From: Nitratidesulfovibrio liaohensis
GTDB lineage: Bacteria; Desulfobacterota; Desulfovibrionia; Desulfovibrionales; Desulfovibrionaceae
DNA length: 39,193 bases
Reading direction: 5' to 3'
Assembly: GCF_011682075.1 (NCBI RefSeq)
Contig: NZ_VSMK01000656.1
Coordinates: forward strand, 1 to 39,193
Shown here: one piece after another, positions 32,318 through 39,193 of the stretch
Layout of the letters: the number at the start of each line of letters is the position of its first letter
Position numbering within the stretch: position 1 is the stretch's first letter
Made by a program: the position numbers and the translations under genes
The notes under the pieces: model-generated
Told to the model about the DNA's origin: nothing
The model's input: only the letters and a program-made list of their open reading frames with translations
Databases searched by the model: none

Positions 32318-33115
32318 TCAGTTGACCATGAACCAGAACACCAGCGGGGCCACGGCCAGCCGGTACCAGGCAAAGGGGGCCAGGGTCACCCGGCCCATGA
32401 GCCCGATGAACACCTTCACGGCCACCCACGCGGCCAGGAACGACACCACGAATCCGGTGGCGAAGAAGGGAATGTCCGCGCTGGTGAACAGGGCATGGCT
32501 CTTGAGCAGATCATAGCCCGTTGCCGCAAACATGATGGGCACCGCCGCAATGAACGAATACTCGGCGGCCAGGCCGCGTCGCGCGCCCAGCAGCATGCCA
32601 CCCATGATGGTGGCGGCAGAGCGCGAGAACCCCGGCCACAGGGCCAGACACTGGAACAGCCCGATGCCCAGCGCCAGCGCCGGGGTCATGTCGTCCAGGT
32701 CCATGTACACGGGGCGGTGTTTGCGCCGCTCCACCAGCAGCATGGCCACGGCGCCCACGCCCAGGGCCAGGGCCACGGTGGCGGGGCTGAACAGGTGATC
32801 CTTGATGTAATGATGCGTCGCAAGGCCCAGCAGGCTGGCGGGCAGCGAGGTGATGCCCAGCAGCACGATGCCGCGCACCCCGGCAAAGCGCACGTACGGT
32901 TTTGGTCGCAGCAGCCCCCAGAAGCGGTCCCAGTACAGCACGACCACTGCCAGGATGGCCCCGAGTTGGATGACCACCTCGAAGGTGGCCGCCTTGGGCC
33001 CGGTGAAGCCCAGCAGGTCGCCCGCGATGATCAGGTGCCCGGTGGAGGACACCGGCAGGAATTCTGTCAGCCCTTCGACGATGCCGAGCAGGACGGCGGA
33101 GATGATGTCGTGCAT
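32318..33115 (-). CDS. uppP: undecaprenyl-diphosphate phosphatase
   Basis: This membrane enzyme recycles undecaprenyl pyrophosphate to the monophosphate used as lipid carrier for peptidoglycan and O-antigen, and gives bacitracin resistance when abundant. The 265-aa length is typical. Catalytic motif 1 is E14-G-L-T-E18-FLPVSSTGH27 and motif 2 is PGFSRSAATIMGGMLLG (about residues 163-179). About eight hydrophobic segments are present. The start is chosen by alignment with MHDIISAVLLGIVEG; the ribosome site is weak. It is divergent from the lptFG group. Confidence 0.95.
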   Translation of the reverse strand: MHDIISAVLLGIVEGLTEFLPVSSTGHLIIAGDLLGFTGPKAATFEVVIQLGAILAVVVLYWDRFWGLLRPKPYVRFAGVRGIVLLGITSLPASLLGLATHHYIKDHLFSPATVALALGVGAVAMLLVERRKHRPVYMDLDDMTPALALGIGLFQCLALWPGFSRSAATIMGGMLLGARRGLAAEYSFIAAVPIMFAATGYDLLKSHALFTSADIPFFATGFVVSFLAAWVAVKVFIGLMGRVTLAPFAWYRLAVAPLVFWFMVN

Positions 33116-33259
33116 GGATGGTGTTCGGCCTGGAGCGGCCGTGCGGCTGGGGGTGGAGGCGCAGCCCCGCGCGGGCAGAGCACGGAAAGACTCGGCCGGG
33201 CGCGGCAAGGCGCGAAAAAGCGCGCAGGATTGCGCAAGGCCGATACGCCGGATTGCGCG

Positions 33260-33288
33260 GGGATACCGCATGGACCGGCGAGTTGCAA
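33260..33288 (-). promoter_or_regulatory. promoter of uppP sharing its -35 with the opposite strand
   Basis: On the minus strand TTGCAA, a 17-nt spacer and TATCCC. TTGCAA is palindromic and is also the -35 of the + strand promoter. Confidence 0.4.
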
Positions 33289-33311
33289 CCCCGTCGTGGT
33301 TGATGTAAATT
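33283..33311 (+). promoter_or_regulatory. promoter of the 33432-lptF-lptG group
   Basis: TTGCAA, a 17-nt spacer and TAAATT. It shares the hexamer 33283-33288 with the uppP promoter. Confidence 0.5.
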
Positions 33312-33431
33312 CCACGCCGCGCGAACGGCCGCAAGCCTTCTGGCCTCCGACTGACTCTAGACTGGATGTCGACTGGCCGCCAAGACCATCGCCTGCAACC
33401 ATGCCGCTCCGCAAACCCGCCAGGGGGGACC

Positions 33432-33629
33432 ATGACCACCGTCATTCCGCACAGCGAACTGGTAAAGCGCGCCGCCGCCTGGGTGGCGGAACACCGTGCC
33501 GAGCAACCGTCCCGTCCCCTGACCGACATCGTGGACGAGGCGGGCGCGCGGTTCAACCTCGGCCCCATGGAAACCGAAATGCTGCTGGACCTGTTCCGCA
33601 ACTGCCACAACGACCACATACAGGAATAA
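33432..33629 (+). CDS. small hypothetical protein
   Basis: A 65-aa soluble protein starting at ATG 33432 behind a G-rich ribosome site (AGGGGGGAC). It is predicted to be all helical (LVKRAAAWVAEHR, DIVDEAGARFNLGP, ETEMLLDLFRNC) and is not recognised. It stands immediately before lptF, whose likely ribosome site (AGGA) lies inside its last codons, so it is probably translationally coupled to lptF. Confidence 0.7.
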   Translation: MTTVIPHSELVKRAAAWVAEHRAEQPSRPLTDIVDEAGARFNLGPMETEMLLDLFRNCHNDHIQE

Positions 33630-33657
33630 CCCTCTGTCCCTCCGTCTCAATACCCTG

Positions 33658-34821
33658 TTGCAGCGCCAGCTGTTTGGCGAACTGCTGCACCTGTTCCTGC
33701 TCTGTCTGGGCTCGCTGCTCACCCTGGTCCTCATCGGCCGGGGCCTGCAACTGCGCGAACTCTTTCTGGGGCTGGATCTCGGCCTTGCCGACGCGGTGCT
33801 GCTGTTCGTCTATCTGACCCCGTTCTTCATGCTGCTGGTGGTACCGGTGGCGTGCATGCTCAGCGTATTCCTGACCTTTCTGCGCATGAGCACCGACCGC
33901 GAACTCATCGCCCTCAAGGCGGGCGGCGTCAGCCTGTACCAGATGCTGGCCGCGCCGGTGCTGTTCTGCGTGCTGTGCACCCTGCTGACCCTGGGCATCT
34001 CGTTGCAGGGGCTGGCCTGGGGCATGTCGCACTTCCGCGCCACGGTCATGGAAATCGCCAACAGTCGCGCCCGCGTGGTGGTGCAACCCGGCGTGTTCAA
34101 CAAGGACATTCCCGGACTTACCCTGTTTGCCCGCCAGGTGGACCCCGCCGACAGCAGACTGTCGCAGGTCATCGTGGAGGACCGTTCGCGCAAGGACGCC
34201 ACCCTGACCATTCTGGCGCCCACCGGCGACATCGCCACCGACGAGGCGCGCGGCGAGTTGCTGTTCCGCCTGCAGAACGGCCGCCTGTACAAGACCGAAG
34301 GGCAGCAGGTATCCGTGCTGGGCTTTGGCGAGTACGTGGTGCGCATCGATCTGGGGCAGATGTTCAAGGGGCTGGACCTTGGGGAGATCAAGCCCAAGGA
34401 GCTGTCCTGGTCGCAGTTGCGGGCGTTGCCCCAGGACGAGGCCAATGCCTCGCTGGGCGACAAGTACCTGCGCAAGGTGGCGGTTGAACTGCACAAGCGC
34501 TGGGTATTCCCGGCGGCCTGCCTGGTGCTGGGGCTGTTCGCCATGCCGCTGGCCTGCGCCTTCGAAGGGCTGCACCGCCAGTTCGGCGTAGTGCTGGCAC
34601 TGCTGATGTTCCTGGTCTACTACAGCCTGCTCTCGTTCGGACTGACCACGGGCGAGGCGGGCACCATCCCGCCGGTGGTGGGCCTGTGGATGCCCAACGC
34701 CCTGTTCCTGGCCACCGGGCTGTGGGGGCTGCGTCTGGCCGCGCACGAGCGCACGCCCGCCGTGGTCAGCCTGTTCTCGCACAGCCGGCTCGCCCTGCGG
34801 CGCAAAAGGGCGTCCGCATGA
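33658..34821 (+). CDS. lptF: LPS export permease LptF (YjgP/YjgQ family)
   Basis: Permease subunit of the LptB2FG ABC transporter that extracts lipopolysaccharide from the inner membrane. The 387-aa product has three N-terminal and three C-terminal membrane helices around a periplasmic beta domain. Typical blocks are FLRMSTDRELIALKAGGVSLYQML near residue 78 and the C-terminal KRWVFPAACLVLGLFAMPLA. The start is uncertain: TTG 33658 lacks a Shine-Dalgarno, whereas CTG 33634 lies 8 nt after AGGA (33622-33625). No ATG or GTG is available before the first helix. The stop overlaps lptG by 4 nt (ATGA). Confidence 0.9.
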   Translation: MQRQLFGELLHLFLLCLGSLLTLVLIGRGLQLRELFLGLDLGLADAVLLFVYLTPFFMLLVVPVACMLSVFLTFLRMSTDRELIALKAGGVSLYQMLAAPVLFCVLCTLLTLGISLQGLAWGMSHFRATVMEIANSRARVVVQPGVFNKDIPGLTLFARQVDPADSRLSQVIVEDRSRKDATLTILAPTGDIATDEARGELLFRLQNGRLYKTEGQQVSVLGFGEYVVRIDLGQMFKGLDLGEIKPKELSWSQLRALPQDEANASLGDKYLRKVAVELHKRWVFPAACLVLGLFAMPLACAFEGLHRQFGVVLALLMFLVYYSLLSFGLTTGEAGTIPPVVGLWMPNALFLATGLWGLRLAAHERTPAVVSLFSHSRLALRRKRASA

Positions 34822-35903
34822 GCCTGCTTTCGCGCTACCTGTTCCGCAACAACCTGACGCTGATCCTCCCCACCCTGGCCATCGGCACCGGGCTGTACAT
34901 CCTGTCCGACCTGTTCGACAGGCTGGACGACTTTCTGGAAGCTGGGGTGAGCTTCGGTGTGGCCGCTTGGTATTTCGTGGCCAAGACGCCGCTGATCATC
35001 TCGCAGATCCTGCCCGCCGTGTTCCTGCTGGCCACCCTGGCCCAGCTCTGCCTGATGTCGCGCGGGCGCGAACTCGTCGCCTTGCAGGCTGGCGGCATAT
35101 CCATGGGGCGGGTGGCCCGCAACCTGGTATTCTGCGGCGTGGTCTGGGCCGTGGTGCAGCTTGGCTTCTCGCAGGTGCTGGGCGTTTCCGGCGAGGTGGA
35201 GGCCGCACGCATCTGGAGCGAGGACGTGCGCGGCAAGACCGAGGCCACGGCCACCCTGCGCAACGTTTGGTTCACTGACGGCCCCTACGTGGTCAACCTG
35301 GCGGAAGTGGTACCGGCCAAGGGGACGGGAACCGACCTTGCCGCCTACGAATTGTCCGCCGACGGCCTGACCATCGCCCGGGTGATTCGCGCTGCATCGT
35401 TCACGGCCGGCAATGAAAATTGGGAACTGCGCGACGTGACCGTATTCGACCCTACGGGGTATCTCAGCACCCGTCAGGATACCCTGTCACTGCATCTGCG
35501 GCAGGACGTGCAGGCCTTCCTGATCACCGCGCGCAACGCCGACCCCTCGCGGCTGCCCTTGTGGCAACTGGGCGACGCCATCGACCGGCTGTCCGCATCC
35601 GGCTCCAACGTGGAAGGGGTGCGCACTGCGTGGCACATGAAGCTGGCCTACGCCGCCTCGCTGGTGGTCATGGCCATGGTGGCCGCCGCCGTGGTGACCT
35701 GGCGCGACAACATCTACCTGTGCATCGGCCTTGCCCTGATCATCACCTTTCTGTTCTACACCATGTTCACGGTGGGCGGCACGTTGGGTCAGAAGGGCAT
35801 CGTCACGCCGCCGCTGGCCGCCTGGGGATCCAACGGGCTGATCGGGGGCATTGCCCTGATCCGGCTGGCATGGGTGCTGAAACCACGCTTCAAGGCCGGG
35901 TGA
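34818..35903 (+). CDS. lptG: LPS export permease LptG (YjgP/YjgQ family)
   Basis: Second permease subunit of the LptB2FG complex, 361 aa. It opens with MSLLSRYLFRNNLTLILPTL, like other LptG proteins. The coupling segment LCLMSRGRELVALQAGGISMGR is at about 75-95, a periplasmic domain occupies about 120-270, and three C-terminal helices end in RLAWVLKPRF. Its ATG overlaps the lptF stop. Assignment as G rather than F rests on order and on the C-terminus, so the two names could be exchanged. lptB, lptC and lptA are not in the window. Confidence 0.9.
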   Translation: MSLLSRYLFRNNLTLILPTLAIGTGLYILSDLFDRLDDFLEAGVSFGVAAWYFVAKTPLIISQILPAVFLLATLAQLCLMSRGRELVALQAGGISMGRVARNLVFCGVVWAVVQLGFSQVLGVSGEVEAARIWSEDVRGKTEATATLRNVWFTDGPYVVNLAEVVPAKGTGTDLAAYELSADGLTIARVIRAASFTAGNENWELRDVTVFDPTGYLSTRQDTLSLHLRQDVQAFLITARNADPSRLPLWQLGDAIDRLSASGSNVEGVRTAWHMKLAYAASLVVMAMVAAAVVTWRDNIYLCIGLALIITFLFYTMFTVGGTLGQKGIVTPPLAAWGSNGLIGGIALIRLAWVLKPRFKAG

Positions 35904-35933
35904 TCCGGCAACAGGACGAAACAGCACCAATGA

Positions 35934-35970
35934 ACGGCGCCCCGGCATGCATGACATGACGGGGCGCCGT
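35934..35970 (+). terminator. hairpin after lptG
   Basis: ACGGCGCCCCG pairs with CGGGGCGCCGT across a 15-nt loop. No T tract follows. It lies between the convergent lptG and engB. Confidence 0.5.
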
Positions 35971-36051
35971 GCCGTTCGGAGGAAAGACGAGCAGGCCTGG
36001 ACGAATCAGGGCCACCGCAGCCCGAACAGAACGGAACAGGGTGGGACAGGA

Positions 36052-36078
36052 CTGACAGGGCTGACAGGGCTGAACAGA
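36052..36078. repeat. 9-bp tandem repeat
   Basis: CTGACAGGG is repeated twice and followed by the variant CTGAACAGA, in the gap between lptG and engB. Confidence 0.5.
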
Positions 36079-36104
36079 ATCGGGCAGACGGGACGGAGGT
36101 CGGT

Positions 36105-36845
36105 TCACTCCCCGGTTGCGTCGGATTCGGAAGCAGGGCGCGGGGCCGGAGCATCCACGGCGGCGTCAGGATGAGCGGCGGCGCGGCCCTGAGACGCGGC
36201 ATCCGCCAGCGGCACGTCGCGTTTGGCGCTGCCGAAGGGATCCAGAAGAGCGGACCCCCGCACTTCGCCCACGGTAACCACCTTGCGCAGTGACGCCCAC
36301 AGGTTGTCCACGCCCATGCCCGTCTTGGCGGACACCACCAGCGGGGCAATGCCCCCCAGGATGTCGCGCCACTGCCGCTGGCGCTCGGCGCGTTCGCGCT
36401 GGGAGCACTTGTCGGCCTTGGTCAGCACCGGCAGCAGGGTGATGCCGCTCTTGCGGGCGAACGAGGTCAGGTCCAGGTCCAGTTGCTGCGGCTCCAGGCG
36501 GCTGTCCAGCAGCACGGTCAGGGCCTTCAGGGTGGGGCAGGTGCTCAGGTAGCGTTCGATGAGCTCTGCCCACTTCTGGCGTTCTTCCTTGCTGCACTTG
36601 GCGTAGCCGTAGCCGGGCAGGTCCACCACGTAGAAGCCGTCGGGCTTCACGCGGTAATAGTTGATGGAACGCGTCTTGCCGGGGGTGGCGCTGATCTTGG
36701 CCAGCGCCTTGCGGCGGGCCAGGGCGTTGACGAGCGAGGATTTGCCCACGTTGGAGCGCCCGGCAAGGGCTATCTGCGGCGCGTCGAAGGCGCGCATCTG
36801 TTCAAGGGTGTAGACGGTGGCTTCAAGTTCAAGCACTGGTTGCAT
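36105..36845 (-). CDS. engB: ribosome biogenesis GTP-binding protein EngB/YsxC
   Basis: A small essential-type GTPase acting in 50S subunit assembly. GTPase motifs are G1 G29-RSNVGKSS, the switch region [10 protein letters not shown]3 [10 protein letters not shown]4 TKADK and G5 SAKTG. All are diagnostic of the EngB family. The protein is 246 aa against about 200 usual. The surplus is a C-terminal Ala/Pro/Asp-rich tail after about residue 205 ([20 protein letters not shown]). The start at 36845 is chosen because it gives [16 protein letters not shown]; the ribosome site is weak (GGA). Confidence 0.94.
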   Translation of the reverse strand: MQPVLELEATVYTLEQMRAFDAPQIALAGRSNVGKSSLVNALARRKALAKISATPGKTRSINYYRVKPDGFYVVDLPGYGYAKCSKEERQKWAELIERYLSTCPTLKALTVLLDSRLEPQQLDLDLTSFARKSGITLLPVLTKADKCSQRERAERQRQWRDILGGIAPLVVSAKTGMGVDNLWASLRKVVTVGEVRGSALLDPFGSAKRDVPLADAASQGRAAAHPDAAVDAPAPRPASESDATGE

Positions 36846-36966
36846 GGTCGTATCCGATGGCGCCGGGCGCCGTGTGGCTGGGGGTAGACCCGATGGACGG
36901 CATGATGGGGGCCTGTCGGGCATGACGTGGGGCGGCTGCCGGAGCATGGAGCCCGGCGTGGCTTCA

Positions 36967-36998
36967 TTGTTGACAACAAGCCGCCGTTGGGAAAAAAT
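36967..36998 (+). promoter_or_regulatory. aroQ-efp promoter with embedded operator-like palindrome
   Basis: TTGACA (36970-36975), a 17-nt spacer and AAAAAT. The -35 lies inside the perfect hyphenated palindrome TTGTTG-A-CAACAA (36967-36979), which looks like a repressor site. Confidence 0.5.
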
Positions 36999-37113
36999 AT
37001 CCTGTTACCCGATGCGGGCGCATGGTGTCCAGTCCGGCCCATCCCCGTTCCGTCGCAACCGGCCACGCTCCCAACAACCGGCCCCGCGCCGCCAACCGCA
37101 CAAAGGACGCCGC

Positions 37114-37596
37114 ATGGCCCGCTACCGCATACTGGTGCTGAACGGCCCCAATCTGGGCGCGCTGGGCGTGCGCCAGCCCGACATCTACGGCAGCGTGGGC
37201 ATGGATGCCGTGCCCGGCCTGGTGGGGCAGGTGCTGGGCGCTGGCGCCAGCGGCGTGGAACTGGAGTTCTTCCAGTCCAACGGCGAAGGCGCGCTCATCG
37301 ACCGGCTGGAACAGGCCCGGCGCGACGGCGTGGACGGCGTGGTGCTGAACGCGGGCGCGTACACCCACACCAGCCTTGCCCTGGCCGACTGCCTGGCCTG
37401 GATCGGGCTGCCCTGCGTCGAGGTGCATCTCAGCAACGTGCTGGCGCGGTCCGAACCGCTGCGCCAGAAGAGCTACATCGGCCGCCACGTCATCGGCGTG
37501 GTGGCGGGCTTCGGCATCACCAGCTACGCGCTCGCCGTGCAGGCGCTGGTGCTGCATCTGGATGCCCGGCAGTCGCCCGCCGCGACCCCGGTGTAG
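37114..37596 (+). CDS. aroQ: type II 3-dehydroquinate dehydratase
   Basis: Third step of the shikimate pathway, 3-dehydroquinate to 3-dehydroshikimate. The 160-aa product has [18 protein letters not shown] (catalytic Arg and Tyr), [33 protein letters not shown] (catalytic His) and the arginine in PLRQKSYIG. The commonly conserved Glu after the catalytic Arg (REP) is Gln here, and the HARE-type loop reads LARS, so it is a somewhat divergent member. ATG 37114 has AAAGGA 6 nt upstream. efp follows 37 nt downstream, an arrangement often seen for aroQ. Confidence 0.93.
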   Translation: MARYRILVLNGPNLGALGVRQPDIYGSVGMDAVPGLVGQVLGAGASGVELEFFQSNGEGALIDRLEQARRDGVDGVVLNAGAYTHTSLALADCLAWIGLPCVEVHLSNVLARSEPLRQKSYIGRHVIGVVAGFGITSYALAVQALVLHLDARQSPAATPV

Positions 37597-37633
37597 CGCC
37601 GCATATCCCTACGAACATCACTCCGGAGGCTTC

Positions 37634-38191
37634 ATGTATTCAACCACCGATTTCAGGAAGGGTCTCAAGATCGAAATCGACGGCACGCCCTTCGAAATCG
37701 TCGAGTTCCAGCATTTCAAGCCCGGCAAGGGCGGCGCCATGGTGCGCACCAAGCTGCGCAACCTGCTGAACGACCGCGTGGTGGACAACACCTTCCGCTC
37801 CGGCGAAAAGGTGGGCCGCCCCGACATGGAAACCCGTGAAATGCAGTACCTGTACCGTGAAGGCGACGATCTCGTATTCATGGACCTGACCACCTACGAA
37901 CAGCTGCACATCGCGGAAGACACCACCGACGGCAAGGCCGGCTTCCTCAAGGAAGCCCAGCAGGTGCGCGTGCTGCTGTACAACGGCAAGCCGCTGGACA
38001 TCGACCTGCCCGTGTCCCTGGTGCTGGAAGTGACCGACACCGAACCCGGCGCCAAGGGCGACACCGTGAGCAACGTGACAAAGCCCGCCACGCTGGAAAC
38101 CGGCATCGTCATCGGCGTGCCCATCTTCGTGAACATCGGCGACCGCGTGAAGGTCGATACCCGCACCCGCGAATATCTGGGCCGCGAATAG
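37634..38191 (+). CDS. efp: elongation factor P
   Basis: EF-P binds between the P and E sites and relieves stalling at polyproline. The 185-aa protein has the three-domain family length, the N-terminal KOW-like domain with the modification loop FKPGKGGA (K32 at the tip), [28 protein letters not shown], and the C-terminal [32 protein letters not shown] 37634 has GGAGG 4 nt upstream. The genes for modification enzymes are not in the window. A good terminator follows. Confidence 0.97.
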   Translation: MYSTTDFRKGLKIEIDGTPFEIVEFQHFKPGKGGAMVRTKLRNLLNDRVVDNTFRSGEKVGRPDMETREMQYLYREGDDLVFMDLTTYEQLHIAEDTTDGKAGFLKEAQQVRVLLYNGKPLDIDLPVSLVLEVTDTEPGAKGDTVSNVTKPATLETGIVIGVPIFVNIGDRVKVDTRTREYLGRE

Positions 38192-38305
38192 CCCGGTTTC
38201 GCGCACGGCCCCCTGGGGCACTTCACCCCCCTCCGAGGCGGATGGCGGCCATGGTCGCCAGTCCGGTGCGACGGGGCCGTGTGGACGGAAACCCACGAGT
38301 ACGGT

Positions 38306-38342
38306 AAGGGATATGGCCGATACGGTCATATCCCTTTTCCTT
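38306..38342 (+). terminator. efp terminator
   Basis: A 14-bp stem (AAGGGATATGGCCG with CGGTCATATCCCTT, one G-T pair) with loop ATA is followed by TTCCTTG. Confidence 0.8.
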
Positions 38343-38394
38343 GCGGGCCGCCCCGCGCCAATACGCACTCCGCGACAATCAGGAGGGTGCCGCC

Positions 38395-39193
38395 ACGGAC
38401 GGCAACAAACTGGCCCGCGAACTTTTCGGGCTCTTCCTCATCTTCTGGGGGCTGCTGCTGTTGCTCAGCCTCGCCACCTTCGACGCTCGCGATCCCAGCC
38501 TGAACCACGTGGTCAGCAATGCCACGCAGGTGCGCAACAGCGCGGGGTTGTTCGGCTCGTATATCGGCGGCATCCTGGTGGATCTCTTTGGCTTTTCCGC
38601 GTTCCTGTGGCCGTTCGGCTTCATGGGGATCGGCGCGCGCTACGTGGTCATCCCCTTTGATGTGCCGTGGTGGCGCTGGCTGGGGTTGATCCTGCTGGGC
38701 GCGTGCGTGGCCACCATGGGCGCGGGGTGGAACCTGTCCGTCGGCGACGTGGGCGGCGGCGGTTTTTTCGGTGTCGTCCTGCATAACTTCGCGGCACGCT
38801 ATTTCAGCCCGCGTGGCTCGGCGCTGGTGTGGCTGTTCCTGTTCCTTATCTCGGCCCAACTGGTGCTGGCCCTGTCCTGGTCGGCCATGGGCCGCCGCAT
38901 CCTTCAAGGGTTGCGTGAAGGGCTGACGCCCAAGGCAAAGCCCGCCGCAAGACTGGAAATTTCCGCGCAGCGCAGCCCAAAGGAACCCGCCATGCCCCGC
39001 CCGGTGATCGTGGGGGGCGACGACCGTCTGCCAAATCCCGCGGACCCTGCGGACCCAGCGGCCAGCACCGCGCGCGCTTCCCGCTGGCTGAGGCTGCCGG
39101 GCATGGGCGTGTTCCAGTTCCTGTGGAACCGCAAGCGCGGGGCAAGGCAGGGCCAGGTGGTCGATGTGACCCCCGCGCCGCTGCCCGCCGGGC
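38395..39193 (+). CDS. ftsK: DNA translocase FtsK, N-terminal part (runs off the window)
   Basis: The frame is open from the stop at 38305 to the end of the window. The N-terminus TDGNKLARELFGLFLIFWGL starts a four-helix membrane domain (FGLFLIFWGLLLLLSLATF, SAFLWPFGFMGIGARYVVI, LGLILLGACVATMGAGW and LVWLFLFLISAQLVLALSW). A linker follows. This matches the division-linked membrane anchor of FtsK; the motor and gamma domains would lie beyond the window. A perfect AGGAGG (38381-38386) sits 8 nt before ACG 38395, where an ATG would be expected. No in-frame ATG occurs before the second membrane segment, and the only upstream start is TTG 38341 in the terminator tail. SpoIIIE-type proteins have the same layout. 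Confidence 0.85.

Noticed and set aside
38387-38660. GTG at 38387 as the ftsK start
   Set aside because: It is in a different frame from the FtsK protein and that frame stops at 38660.
1-39193. CRISPR array, prophage, transposase or integrase
   Set aside because: No regularly spaced repeats of 25-40 bp and no mobile-element protein motifs were found on either strand.

Overview
The window looks like a core chromosomal segment of a sulfate-reducing delta-proteobacterium of the Desulfovibrionaceae (Desulfovibrio/Nitratidesulfovibrio type). The reasons are high GC, a LutABC-type lactate oxidation operon plus an LctP lactate permease, a tmRNA whose tag reads ANNYEYALAA, and housekeeping proteins of delta-proteobacterial character. 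This placement is inference, because no rRNA or database match is available. No IS element, prophage, CRISPR array or integrase was seen.

Left part (1-8.3 kb, all + strand): pgsA, a small unknown gene, an FtsB/DivIC-like gene, a TPR protein, a lipoprotein, class I fructose-bisphosphatase and tsaD. These are followed by trxA-trxB-bamD, which has a good sigma-70 promoter. A perfect 17-bp inverted repeat lies between fbp and tsaD.

Middle part (8.3-22.9 kb): marC and an SDR dehydrogenase on the minus strand, divergent from lldEFG. Then come a DUF1653 gene, a CDF metal transporter with three tandem C-terminal domains, a hybrid histidine kinase, beta-carbonic anhydrase and a 464-aa membrane protein. 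The latter converges on a class D beta-lactamase and a periplasmic solute-binding protein on the minus strand.

RNA and small-gene part (22.9-26.1 kb): tmRNA with its own promoter and terminator, an unknown 207-aa gene preceded by a textbook sigma-54 promoter, a small exported protein and a 64-aa zinc-ribbon protein.

Right part (26.1-39.2 kb): greA, phoU, the lactate permease, a small membrane protein, Nramp mntH, tRNA-Met(CAU) and uppP. uppP is divergent from a small gene plus lptF-lptG, and the two divergent promoters appear to share one palindromic -35 box. engB is divergent from aroQ-efp, and the window ends inside the N-terminal membrane domain of ftsK, whose start codon appears to be ACG.

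Functional themes are lactate uptake and oxidation (lctP, lldEFG), envelope building (pgsA, bamD, uppP, lptFG, ftsK, FtsB-like), redox and metal homeostasis (trxAB, mntH, CDF), and translation quality control (tmRNA, tsaD, efp, engB). The most interesting points are the sigma-54 promoter on an unknown gene, the non-canonical start sites of ftsK and perhaps lptF, the triple-domain CDF protein, the shared -35 box, and a structured ~100-nt leader or small RNA near 19.1 kb.
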